Shown here: positions 17,137 through 25,588 of the stretch, piece after piece
Position numbering within the stretch: position 1 is the stretch's first letter
How the letters are laid out: each line of letters starts with the position of its first letter
Origin: Amycolatopsis sp. NBRC 101858
GTDB lineage: Bacteria > Actinomycetota > Actinomycetes > Mycobacteriales > Pseudonocardiaceae
Reading direction: 5' to 3'
Length of the DNA: 64,000 bases
Assembly: GCF_030269325.1 (NCBI RefSeq)
Contig: NZ_BSTD01000002.1
Location: 1,550,001-1,614,000, forward strand
Notes under the pieces: model-generated
Database searches by the model: none
Seen by the model: the letters and a program-made list of their open reading frames with translations, nothing else
Told to the model about the DNA's origin: nothing
Made by a program: the position numbers and the translations under genes

Positions 17137-18300
17137 TCAGCGGACGCCGCCCGAGTACGAGTGGGCGCCGGCTCCGGCCAGCTTGCCGCCGTCGACGATC
17201 AGGTACTCGTCGCGGATCGGGGTGCCCGCCAGCCAGGACTCCAGGATCTCCCGGGTTCCCGCGGCGTACCGGGCCTGCGCCGACAGGGAGCTGCCCGAGA
17301 TGTGCGGGGTCATGCCGTGGTGCGGCATCGTGCGCCACGGGTGGTCGGCCGGCGCGGGCTGCGGGAACCACACGTCGCCGGCGTAGCCCGCCAGCTGCCC
17401 GCTCTCCAGCGCGCGCACGATCGCGTCGCGGTCGGCGATCCGGGCCCGTGCCGTGTTGATCAGGTACGCGCCGCGCTTCATCGTGGCGATCAGCTCGTCG
17501 CCGAACAGGCCTTCGGTCTCCGGGTGCAGCGGCGCGTTGATCGTCACGACGTCGCACGCCGGCACCATGTCCGCCGCGCTCGGGTGGTACGTCAGGCCCA
17601 GCTCGGCCTCGACCTCGGCGGGCAGCCGGTACTTGTCGGTGTAGTGCAGGTGCACGCCGAACGGCGCGAGCCGCCGCAGCACCGCCGTGCCGATCCGCCC
17701 GGCCGCCACCGTGCCGACGTGCATGCCCTCGAGGTCGTAGGAGCGGGACACGCAGTCGGCGATGTTCCAGCCGCCGTCGAGCACGATCTGGTGGGCGGGC
17801 AGGTAGTTGCGCACCAGGGCGAGGATCGCCATCACGACGTGCTCGGCGACGCTGATGCTGTTGCTGTAGGTCACTTCGGCGACCGTGACGCCGTGCTCGA
17901 TCGCGGCGTCGAGGTCGACGTGGTCGGAACCGATGCCGGCGGTGATCGCGAGCTTGAGGTTCTTCGCCCGGGCGATCCGCTCGGCGGTGAGGTAGGCGGG
18001 CCAGAACGGCTGGGAGATCACGACGTCGGCGTCGTCGAGCTCGCGGTCGAAGACCGAGCCCGGGTCGTCCTTGTCGGAGGTGACGACCAGGGTGTGCCCG
18101 GCCGCTTCGAGGAACTCGCGCAGGCCCAGCTCGCCGGACACGCTGCCGAGCAGCTCACCCGGGGTGAAGCCGAGGGCGGCCGGCGAGGGCAGCGTCTGAC
18201 CGCCGGGGTAGCCGTCGAGCCGGGGAAGATCGTCGCGTGCGTAGCCGGTCGGCTGGCCGCCGGCCGGGTCGTCGTACAGCACGCACAGCACCTTTGCCAT
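17137..18300 (-). CDS. fdh: Metal-independent NAD-dependent formate dehydrogenase
   Basis: 387 residues of the D-2-hydroxyacid dehydrogenase superfamily, very close to the Pseudomonas sp. 101 enzyme from the first residues (MAKVLCVLYDDP) on. It catalyses formate + NAD+ to CO2 + NADH. Catalytic residues are in register (numbers include Met): N147, R285, Q314, H333. D222 in YTDKYRLP favours NAD over NADP. Positions equivalent to Cys145 and Cys255 of the Pseudomonas enzyme are Ser and Ala here. It lies downstream of a LysR gene and 75 bp upstream of the broken ALDH gene, probably as one operon. Confidence 0.96.
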   Translation of the reverse strand: MAKVLCVLYDDPAGGQPTGYARDDLPRLDGYPGGQTLPSPAALGFTPGELLGSVSGELGLREFLEAAGHTLVVTSDKDDPGSVFDRELDDADVVISQPFWPAYLTAERIARAKNLKLAITAGIGSDHVDLDAAIEHGVTVAEVTYSNSISVAEHVVMAILALVRNYLPAHQIVLDGGWNIADCVSRSYDLEGMHVGTVAAGRIGTAVLRRLAPFGVHLHYTDKYRLPAEVEAELGLTYHPSAADMVPACDVVTINAPLHPETEGLFGDELIATMKRGAYLINTARARIADRDAIVRALESGQLAGYAGDVWFPQPAPADHPWRTMPHHGMTPHISGSSLSAQARYAAGTREILESWLAGTPIRDEYLIVDGGKLAGAGAHSYSGGVR

Positions 18301-18382
18301 GTCGGACTCCCGGGATTCGTTGTCCTGGAACGGATATCCCGACTCTCGTCCGCCGGCGGCGCCCGCGTCAAAGCGAAAGTTC

Positions 18383-18408
18383 CTATCCCGACATAGCCCG
18401 TGCCTATG
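18383..18408. promoter_or_regulatory. Overlapping inverted repeats, possible LysR binding site
   Basis: Two inverted repeats overlap between the LysR gene and fdh: CTAT-CCCGAC-ATAG at 18383-18396 and CATAG-CCCGTGC-CTATG at 18392-18408. The second runs into the LysR stop codon. Both fit the loose T-N11-A type of LysR boxes and lie about 80-110 bp upstream of the fdh start, a usual place for activator binding. No experimental support is visible. Confidence 0.45.
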
Positions 18409-19324
18409 CGTGCTCGCGCAGGATCCGATCGAGCTCCCCGCGGACGTCGACCTCGGCCGCGAGGTCCAGCAGCGCCCGGGCCAGGATCGGCTCCGGATCG
18501 TGGTCGGCGGTCACCAGGCCGATCTGCGGCGCGGGCGCGGTGGTCTCCAGCGGGACCACCCGCATGCCTTCCGGGGTGCGGAACATGTGCAGCCACGCGT
18601 GCGCGATCACGCTCGACCACCGGTGCGTCGCCACGTGCGCGTACAACGCCGACACCGTGTCCGTCTCGATCATCGGCACCACGGTCGCGCCCGCAGCCGC
18701 GAACAGCCGGTCCAGCACGCGGCGGTTGCGCATCCGCGGCGTCAGCAGGCACAACGGCAACGCCGCCACCTCGGCCCAGCCCACCGACTCCCGCTCCGCC
18801 AGCCGGCCGTCGTCCGGGGTCAGCAGGAGGTAGCGCTCTTCGTAGAGCGGCCGCACCCGGACGGCGCCGAGCTCGTCATCGTCCACATAGGTCATCGCGA
18901 TGTCCAGCTCGAACTCCGCCAGCCGTCGCGTGATCTCCCGTGAGGACAACGACTCCAGCGAGATCCGCACCCGCGGGTGGCGCTCGCAGAACGGCGCGGT
19001 CAGCAACGACGCGGCGGTCAGCGCGGTCGGGATCGCCCCGATCCGCAGCACGCCGGTCAGGCTTTCGCGCATGATCGACAGGTCCTGCCGCAGGGCGTCG
19101 CACTCGGCGAGGATCCGGTGCGCCCACTGCAGCACCCGCTCCCCCTCCGGCGTGAACCCGGAGAACCGCCGCGCCCGCAGCACGATCGACACGCCCAGCT
19201 CCTGCTCGAGCTTCCGGATACCGGCGGAGAGGGACGGCTGGGAGACGTGACAGGCGGCAGCGGCCCGCGCGAAGTGCCGCTCCTTGGCCAGCGCGACGAG
19301 GTACTCCAGCTGACGCAACAGCAT
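18404..19324 (-). CDS. LysR-family transcriptional regulator
   Basis: 306 residues. The N-terminal helix-turn-helix (LEYLVALAKERHFARAAAACHVSQPSLSAGIRKLEQELG) is typical, although the start is MLLRQLEY and not the more common MDLRQL. The effector domain begins near residue 92 with LRIGAIPTALTAASLL and ends in the usual small hydrophobic repeat. It stands 103 bp upstream of fdh on the same strand with inverted repeats between, so it may activate formate dehydrogenase, perhaps in response to formate or an aldehyde. The inducer is not known. Confidence 0.92.
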   Translation of the reverse strand: MLLRQLEYLVALAKERHFARAAAACHVSQPSLSAGIRKLEQELGVSIVLRARRFSGFTPEGERVLQWAHRILAECDALRQDLSIMRESLTGVLRIGAIPTALTAASLLTAPFCERHPRVRISLESLSSREITRRLAEFELDIAMTYVDDDELGAVRVRPLYEERYLLLTPDDGRLAERESVGWAEVAALPLCLLTPRMRNRRVLDRLFAAAGATVVPMIETDTVSALYAHVATHRWSSVIAHAWLHMFRTPEGMRVVPLETTAPAPQIGLVTADHDPEPILARALLDLAAEVDVRGELDRILREHA

Positions 19325-19363
19325 GCTTCAGTATGACCGAGCCACGCCCCGGCGCGGGCCCGG

Positions 19364-20236
19364 TCAGCCGATTCCCAGCGTCACCACACCGGAGACGTAC
19401 CGGCCGCCCTTCACGTCCCCGTCCGGCACCAGCCGCGGCCGGGCGAGCGCCACCCCGTCCTCCGCGGTGGACAGCAGCAGCGGCCGCCCGCCGACGTAGT
19501 CCTCGGCGAGCGTGACCGCGGCGCCGTACCCGTCCGCGCCGACCGCCACGACCGGAGTCCCGGGCAGCGGCAGCACCCCGGCGGCGAGCAGGACCGAGCT
19601 CAGCGCGGGGCCGGTTTCGACATGGGTCTGCGGCGTCGTACCGGCTTGGAACGTCACGTGCACGGTCCGGGCCGGGAGGCGGGCCAACAGCCACCCGGGC
19701 AAGGTGACGGCGCGATGCGCGGTGACGATCCGGACGGCGCCCTCCGGCACGTCCTGGACACCCGCGGTCGAGACCGTGACATCGACGGCGCGGACGTCCC
19801 CAACGCTGCGGCTCCGATCACGATCACCGGGCACGACGAGGCCGATCCCCCGAGGTCCGGGCACGAGGACAGCGGGATGGTTCCCGAACCCCGGATCCAG
19901 CTCACCCAGAGCGAACGTCACCCGGCCGTGAGCGCCGGTCACCCGCACGAGCACCCGCAGCGCAGTGTTCTTGCCAGGCGGGACCACCGGCACGGCCCGC
20001 ACGACCACGTCGTAGAGGCTGGTCCCGGTGACCACGGCGGGCGCGCCGGGCCGCGGGTTGGCGACCGGATAGGTCGCTTGGCCAAGCGCGACCAGCTCGG
20101 CGGCCGTGTAGCGGGCGGGGTTCACCACCTCGCCACCGACCCCCACGGTGCGCACGGGTGCGGCAGTGGCCGTGCCGCCGGGAAGCACGAGCGCGATCGC
20201 CAGGCTGATCCCCGCGGCGAGTCGGTGCAGTCTCAT
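19364..20236 (-). CDS. Secreted protein with two repeats of a sulfite-oxidase-like fold, no cofactor Cys
   Basis: 290 residues with a clear Sec signal peptide (MRLHRLAAGISLAIALVLPGGTATAAP, cleavage near residue 26). The mature part has two related halves, about 30-165 and 170-290. They share motifs seen in the molybdopterin-binding oxidoreductase fold, such as YTAAELVALG, TGTSLYDVVV, VGADGYGAAVTLAE and LRLVPDGD-like LVPDGDVKGGRYV. There is no cysteine anywhere, so it cannot ligate molybdenum in the normal way. It may be a cofactor-free binding protein; the function is unknown. It sits alone between the LysR gene and the LAL regulator. Confidence 0.72.
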   Translation of the reverse strand: MRLHRLAAGISLAIALVLPGGTATAAPVRTVGVGGEVVNPARYTAAELVALGQATYPVANPRPGAPAVVTGTSLYDVVVRAVPVVPPGKNTALRVLVRVTGAHGRVTFALGELDPGFGNHPAVLVPGPRGIGLVVPGDRDRSRSVGDVRAVDVTVSTAGVQDVPEGAVRIVTAHRAVTLPGWLLARLPARTVHVTFQAGTTPQTHVETGPALSSVLLAAGVLPLPGTPVVAVGADGYGAAVTLAEDYVGGRPLLLSTAEDGVALARPRLVPDGDVKGGRYVSGVVTLGIG

Positions 20237-20475
20237 GACGGCACGCTACCGTTCACGGGCACTCCGCAGAAGCGGCTTCAGGACTCTAGCCGGTTCGCAT
20301 CAGCGGCGAAGTACTCGGAATCGTGCAGCATCACAGTGAGCACGGGGCCGTGCCGGTCCAGGCTCGCCGTTGGACTTCGCGTCCCGCTACGGCGTTCGTG
20401 TGATGCCGGTATCCCGGAACGCCGCCGGCGTACCTGTGTTCTCGGTGCGGGGAACGCCGGCGCTGGGGGGCGGCC

Positions 20476-23277
20476 GTGGACAGTGCGGTGTTGGAGCGCG
20501 ACGTCGAAATCGGGGTCCTGGACTCGTCGTTGCGGGCTCTGATGGCCGGCCGCAGTGGGGTCGTCGCCGTGGAGGCGGCCGCCGGGCTCGGCAAGACGTC
20601 GTTGCTTCGGCACCTGCGGGACGCGGCGCGGGCGGCGGGCTGCGTTGTGCTTTCCGCTCGGGGCGCCGAGCTGGAGCGGGATTTCACCTTCGGTGCCGTC
20701 CGGCAACTGTTCGGACCGGTGGTGGCCGCGGCCGGCGACACGGAGCTGTTCACCGGCGCGGCCGAGCCGGCCGAGCGCCTCTTCACCCCGTCCCTCGACA
20801 CGGCCGACGCACCCCACTCGCTGTACCCGCTCCTGAGCGGGTTGCACTGGCTGCTGGTCAACATCACCGCGACCGCACCCGCCGTCGTCCTCGTCGACGA
20901 CGCCCAGTGGCTGGACCTGCCGTCGTCCCGGTTCATCGGGTTCCTGACGCGGCGGTTGGACAGCGTCGCGGTCCTGGTCGTCATCGCGCGCCGGACCGGC
21001 GACGGGGAGCCCGGTCCGATCGACGACGTTCTGGCCGCCGGCGACGTCCGCGTGCTGGAACCGAAGGGCCTCAGCGAGGCCGCCGTCGGTCAGCTGGCCC
21101 GGCGGGTGCTCGGCCGGGACGTGGCGGCCGAGCTGCGGGCCGCGTGCCACGCCATCACCGCCGGCAACCCGTTGCTGGTGCGCGAGTTGCTGCGGTTCCT
21201 GGGTTCCAGCGACCTCCGGCCGGACGTGACGGCGGCGGCCTCCGTCACGGCCGCCGGTCCCGACGCGTTGCGCCGGCACTTGGTCGCGCGCCTGCGCCGC
21301 CAGCCCGCGGAGGTGCGGGCGGTGGTGTCCGCGGTGGCCGTGCTCGGTGACGGCACGGACCTGCAGTGGGTGGCCCGGCAGGCCGGCCTGCCGGTGCCCG
21401 CGACGGCCGCGGCGGCCGAACGCCTGGTCGGCCACGGCATCTTCGAGCAGGACAACCCGCCTGCCTTCGTCCACGCCGTCGTCCGGGACGTGATGCTGTC
21501 GCAGCTGCCGCTCGTCGAACGCAGCGCACAGCACGAGCGGGCGGCCGGGGTCCTGACGGAGGCCGGTCGCTCGGCCGAAGGCATCGCCTCCCACCTGCTG
21601 AAAACCATCCCCGACAGCGACCCGGCCCGGGTGACCGCTCTCGTGGCGGCGGCGAACGAAGCCAAAGCACAGGGCTCGCCGGACAACGCGGCCGTCTACC
21701 TGCGGCGGGCCCTGCGCGAACCCCCGCCGCCGGAGCTGCGGTCGGAGGTGAACCGGCTGCTGGGCAACTGCGAGGTCCACCGGCTGGCTCCCGCCGAAGC
21801 CGAGGAGCACCTGCGGACGGCGTTGTCCCTGGCGGACACCCCTGGCCAGCGGGTGATGTGCGCCTACAGCCTGGCTCGGCTGCGCAACGCCTGCGGGGCG
21901 ACGGACGAAGCGATCGAGCTGCTGGCCATGGCCGTCGGCGACCTGCCGCCCGGAGTGCCTGCCGAGGTCGGCGCGGAACTGGAAGCCGAGCTGGTCGGCG
22001 TCGCCCGGGCCGACATCGGGTCGCGATCCCGATTGCTCGAGCACCTCGCGTCGTTCCGCCGCCGACCGGGGCGGTCGCCCGCCGTCGAAAAAGCCCACCT
22101 GTCACTGGAATCGATCCTGGCCGGCCCGCCGGCGGCCGAAGCATCCGCGCTGGCCCGGCAGGCGCTGGCCGGTGACCGCCTCAGCCCGGACCGGACCGCG
22201 ATCTGGGCGGCGGTGCAGACCCTCGTCGTCACCGACCTGCTCGACGAGGCCGAACGGCACCTCGACCGCGCCCTCGGCACCGCGCTCCGGCGCGGCCTGT
22301 TGTTCCCGCTCGCCTTCACCCGGGGTTTCCTCGCCCGCGTCGCGTTCCTGCGCGGTGACCTCGGGTCGGCCGCCGGCCATGTGGCCCGGGGCAGCGCGGG
22401 CCTGCCGTCACCCAACTTCGCGGCTCCGGTGCTCGACGCGGTCAACACGCACCTGCTGATCGAGGCGGGCCGGCCGGACGACGCCGACCGGGTGATCCGC
22501 GAGAGCGTGCTCCCGGACGGCGCCGAGCCGCGCACGGTCCTGGACCTGTGGTTGCTGGACGCCCGCACCCGGCTGCGAGCCGAGCAGGACAACCCGCGGG
22601 CGATGCTGGCCGACGCCCTGACCTGTGCGCGGTGCTACCGGCAGTGGGGCGGGCCGGAGCTGCTGGACGTGCCGTGGCGGCTGCGCGCGGGCGAGGCGTA
22701 CCGCCGGCTCGGCGACCACGAACGGGCCGGGTCGCTGGTCGCCGAGCAGCTGCGCATCGCCCGGTCGTTCGGCGTCGCCCGGCACGTCGGCACCGCCCTG
22801 CGCGGGGCCGCCACCCTTGCCGCGGACCTCGCCGACGCCCGCCGGCTGCTGACCGAGTCGGTCGAGCTGCTGGAGCAGAGCCAGGCCCGGCTGGAACTGG
22901 CGAAGGCCCTGACCCAGCTGGGCACCCTGCTGGTCCACGGCCCGGACCAGCCCGGCGGGCGGACGATGCTGGCTCGGGCCGCCGAGCTGGCCTCGGCGTG
23001 CCACGCGGGAGCTCTGTCCGACCGGATCGGCCGGGTCACGGGCGGCCGGAGCACCCCGCGCCGGGGCGGTGGCCACGGGTTCACCCCGGCGGAACGGGAA
23101 GTCGCAGACCTCGCCACGAGCGGCCTGACCAACCGGCAGATCGCCGATCGGCTCCACCTCAGCGCGAAGACCGTCGAGGCGCACCTCAGCCGCGCGTACC
23201 GCAAGGCGGGCGTGCGCTCCCGGACGCAGCTCGCGGCGCGCCTGGCCGACGCGGGACGCCCACCCGGTTCCGGGTGA
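20476..23277 (+). CDS. LAL-type LuxR regulator with AAA/STAND ATPase domain
   Basis: 933 residues from GTG. Walker A is AAAGLGKTSLLR (about residues 34-45), Walker B is VVLVDDAQWLD (about 139), and the middle is made of TPR-like helices. The last 65 residues are a LuxR helix-turn-helix (FTPAEREVADLATSGLTNRQIADRLHLSAKTVEAHL). Proteins of this type (MalT/LAL) are ATP-dependent activators, often of secondary metabolism or sugar use. No obvious target operon lies next to it; the flanking genes point the other way. Confidence 0.93.
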   Translation: MDSAVLERDVEIGVLDSSLRALMAGRSGVVAVEAAAGLGKTSLLRHLRDAARAAGCVVLSARGAELERDFTFGAVRQLFGPVVAAAGDTELFTGAAEPAERLFTPSLDTADAPHSLYPLLSGLHWLLVNITATAPAVVLVDDAQWLDLPSSRFIGFLTRRLDSVAVLVVIARRTGDGEPGPIDDVLAAGDVRVLEPKGLSEAAVGQLARRVLGRDVAAELRAACHAITAGNPLLVRELLRFLGSSDLRPDVTAAASVTAAGPDALRRHLVARLRRQPAEVRAVVSAVAVLGDGTDLQWVARQAGLPVPATAAAAERLVGHGIFEQDNPPAFVHAVVRDVMLSQLPLVERSAQHERAAGVLTEAGRSAEGIASHLLKTIPDSDPARVTALVAAANEAKAQGSPDNAAVYLRRALREPPPPELRSEVNRLLGNCEVHRLAPAEAEEHLRTALSLADTPGQRVMCAYSLARLRNACGATDEAIELLAMAVGDLPPGVPAEVGAELEAELVGVARADIGSRSRLLEHLASFRRRPGRSPAVEKAHLSLESILAGPPAAEASALARQALAGDRLSPDRTAIWAAVQTLVVTDLLDEAERHLDRALGTALRRGLLFPLAFTRGFLARVAFLRGDLGSAAGHVARGSAGLPSPNFAAPVLDAVNTHLLIEAGRPDDADRVIRESVLPDGAEPRTVLDLWLLDARTRLRAEQDNPRAMLADALTCARCYRQWGGPELLDVPWRLRAGEAYRRLGDHERAGSLVAEQLRIARSFGVARHVGTALRGAATLAADLADARRLLTESVELLEQSQARLELAKALTQLGTLLVHGPDQPGGRTMLARAAELASACHAGALSDRIGRVTGGRSTPRRGGGHGFTPAEREVADLATSGLTNRQIADRLHLSAKTVEAHLSRAYRKAGVRSRTQLAARLADAGRPPGSG

Positions 23278-23298
23278 ACGTCCGCGCGCCAGGGGCCG

Positions 23299-24351
23299 TC
23301 ACGGGGCGAAGGACGACTGCTGTCCGGTCTGCGTGCACTTCACCGTGTACTTGAACGGCAGCGTCGTGTCGTCGTAGGTGCCGGTCACGACGTAGGAGTT
23401 GCCCACGACCGGCCGCGGCTTGGTGAAGACACCGCACCGCAGTTCCTTGAGGGTGGGGCCGTCGAGGGTGAGGTCCCCGATGCCGTTGCCGCCGAGCATC
23501 GAGTCCCCGTGGGGGTCCACGACGTTGACGCCGTGGATGGTCCGGGTGACGGGCAGCGTCCCGTCCAGCACCGGGTGGGGCGCGCTCAGGATGTGCGAGC
23601 CTCGTGAACCGCGGAGGAAGGCCACTTTCGGCACCGGCGCGTGGTGGATCTTGTTCGCGATGTCGAGGCCCAGGTAGTCCTGGACCGCGGGCCGGGCGTA
23701 CTTGACGTAGTTGTCGTAGTCCATCGTCAGCGTGAGGCCGCCGGCGCTGACGTCGAACTCCTCGTACGTGGACGAAACGAACAGGCTCCGCCAGTCGTCG
23801 ATGACGTGCGTCATCGAGTAGAAGCAGACCGCGAACTGGATCTGGTTGTCCTCGGTCCGCACGTTCGGGCCGATGCTCATGCCGGTGTCCGTGGTGCTCT
23901 TGGCGACGTGACTCCACCAGAAGTTCATGAAGTCGGAGACCTTCGGATCCGAGGCGTTGCCGAGCAGGTCGTTCAGCGTCGACCATTCCGCGGCGGCGGC
24001 CGGGCCCAGGTAGAGGCTCATGATCGAGCCCATGATGGCCGAGAGGTTGATCGAGCCGCTGTGCGTCGAGTTGTTGACCTGGATGTCCTTGGCCCCGACG
24101 ATCTCCACGAAGTCGGCGTACTTCGCGATCGCCGAAACCAGCGCGTCGAACCAGCCCTGGGTCTTGTAGAGCCCCGGGTCGCCGATGTTCAGGCCGCCCT
24201 GCTGCGCGAGCCCCTTGGCGGCCGTCTGCACGAACAGGTGGGCCTCACTCGCCGCGCTCACCCAGTCTTCGGGCAGGTCCGAGGAGTCGAACGTCAGGCT
24301 GTCGTCGACCGAGGTCAACGTCGCCGGAGTCGCACTCTGCAATGTGAACAA
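23299..24351 (-). CDS. Unrecognised 350-residue protein
   Basis: The frame is clearly coding and starts with a rare TTG (24351), supported by AGGGG eight bases upstream. There is no signal peptide or membrane segment. The composition differs from the neighbours: more Asn, Thr, Tyr and Trp, with many polar turns (for example IQVNNSTHSGSINLSAIMGSI and FMNFWWSHVAKSTTDTG). The last 60 residues hold two Cys and look beta-rich (YVVTGTYDDTTLPFKYTVKC). I do not recognise the family. It is convergent with the LAL gene with only 21 bp between. Transfer from another organism is possible, but cannot be shown here. Confidence 0.8.
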   Translation of the reverse strand: MFTLQSATPATLTSVDDSLTFDSSDLPEDWVSAASEAHLFVQTAAKGLAQQGGLNIGDPGLYKTQGWFDALVSAIAKYADFVEIVGAKDIQVNNSTHSGSINLSAIMGSIMSLYLGPAAAAEWSTLNDLLGNASDPKVSDFMNFWWSHVAKSTTDTGMSIGPNVRTEDNQIQFAVCFYSMTHVIDDWRSLFVSSTYEEFDVSAGGLTLTMDYDNYVKYARPAVQDYLGLDIANKIHHAPVPKVAFLRGSRGSHILSAPHPVLDGTLPVTRTIHGVNVVDPHGDSMLGGNGIGDLTLDGPTLKELRCGVFTKPRPVVGNSYVVTGTYDDTTLPFKYTVKCTQTGQQSSFAP

Positions 24352-24603
24352 TTGATTTCCCCTTCGGAATTTCTTGCGTTGCCGACATGCACGACGTTAT
24401 GGCCGTGAACATCCGCAACACATCAGGGAAATCCCTGCGGCGGCAATCGGCGGGAAACCCCTGCAATGGCGCGATTCAGGAAATACCGGAACAGGCCCGC
24501 GGTGCCCGGCGACAGACCGGCGGCTCGGACCCCGGTCGCCACGGGATCCGCAACGAAACCACCCGCGCCGAGATCACCACCACCCGATCCCGGGCGTGCG
24601 GGA

Positions 24604-25395
24604 CTACGCCGGGTTCTCCGCGACGGCGAGGTAGTCCGTGTAGATCTGCGGTGAGCCGGAGAACGACGCCAGCTGCTTCCACTCCTCGTACATCTGCTTG
24701 GTGTCGCGGTGGGCGGACGCGAACTCCGCGGCCTCACCGGTCGCGATGTCAGGCTCCGGGTAGAACACGTCCAGCGCGTCCAAGCTCGCGATCTCCATCA
24801 TCATCACGTACTGGTCGAGGCGGTTGCCCCGCTCGCCCTTGAGCACGTGGAACCGCCAGTCCGGGTAGTCGTCGATCCGGTGGTGGTTCTCCGCGATGAA
24901 ACGGTCGAACATCTCCTCGGTCACACCGGCGCGCAACGCCAGGTTGTGGATCCCGACGACCCGGGCGACCGGCTCCTCCCCCGGGCGGTCGCGGTAGCGG
25001 GGGCCGGGCGTGACCGTGCTCCGCGGGTTGTCGGCCAGCAGCCGGTAGTCGGTGAACAACGTCGGCAGCTCACCGAACGTGCCCAGCCGCCGCCACCGCG
25101 CCAGCACCGCCTCCGCTTCCGGGTGCTGCGCCCAGAACAGCCGGGCCTGCTCGGTTTGCTCACCCCGGGCCGTGACGTAGCGGTCGCGCTGCTCGGCGCT
25201 GTCGATCTCGTACAGCATCAGGTACTGCCCGGTCCGCTCTCCGCGCAACCCGCGCAGCAGAGTCCACCGCCACCCCGGGTACAAGGGCAGGTGAACGCCC
25301 TCTCCACGCACGAAGGTCTCGAACTCTTCCGGCGTGACACCAGCCTCCGTGTCGATGGCGATGTACTGGAAGGTGAACACCGACGAGCGTCCCAT
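24604..25395 (-). CDS. Tandem dimeric alpha+beta-barrel (NIPSNAP/ABM-like) protein
   Basis: About 263 residues made of two copies of one unit, about 1-125 and 135-263. Each copy has a conserved pattern: YPGWRWTLLRGLRGER-QYLMLYEIDS in the first and YPDWRFHVLKGERGNR-QYVMMMEIAS in the second, then a Tyr-rich end (LFTDYRLLADNP and IYTDYLAVAENP). Such small ferredoxin-like units usually pair to form a barrel, so the tandem copy would fold as a pseudo-dimer. No catalytic residue is evident. The start is the ATG at 25395; an upstream extension to 25479 is not supported. Confidence 0.75.
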   Translation of the reverse strand: MGRSSVFTFQYIAIDTEAGVTPEEFETFVRGEGVHLPLYPGWRWTLLRGLRGERTGQYLMLYEIDSAEQRDRYVTARGEQTEQARLFWAQHPEAEAVLARWRRLGTFGELPTLFTDYRLLADNPRSTVTPGPRYRDRPGEEPVARVVGIHNLALRAGVTEEMFDRFIAENHHRIDDYPDWRFHVLKGERGNRLDQYVMMMEIASLDALDVFYPEPDIATGEAAEFASAHRDTKQMYEEWKQLASFSGSPQIYTDYLAVAENPA

Positions 25396-25588
25396 TGCAC
25401 GTCCAATCCTCGGGCCGGGAACGGGATCGCGTCCGACAAGCACGACTCCCCGCACCACATCCTGCCCGCCCCGGAGCAACGGGGCCCGCGAGCCCTCTCC
25501 ACTGGACGCGATCCGACGGATCTCACCGTCTGCGGAGATCCACCAGCGTGAGCGCTACCAGCAAACAACGTGCTTTTCGACCAACCGG

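Noticed and set aside
20278..22098. Minus-strand open frame over the LAL regulator
   Set aside because: The plus strand has Walker motifs and a LuxR domain in order; the minus frame is a Gln/Arg/Gly-rich shadow.
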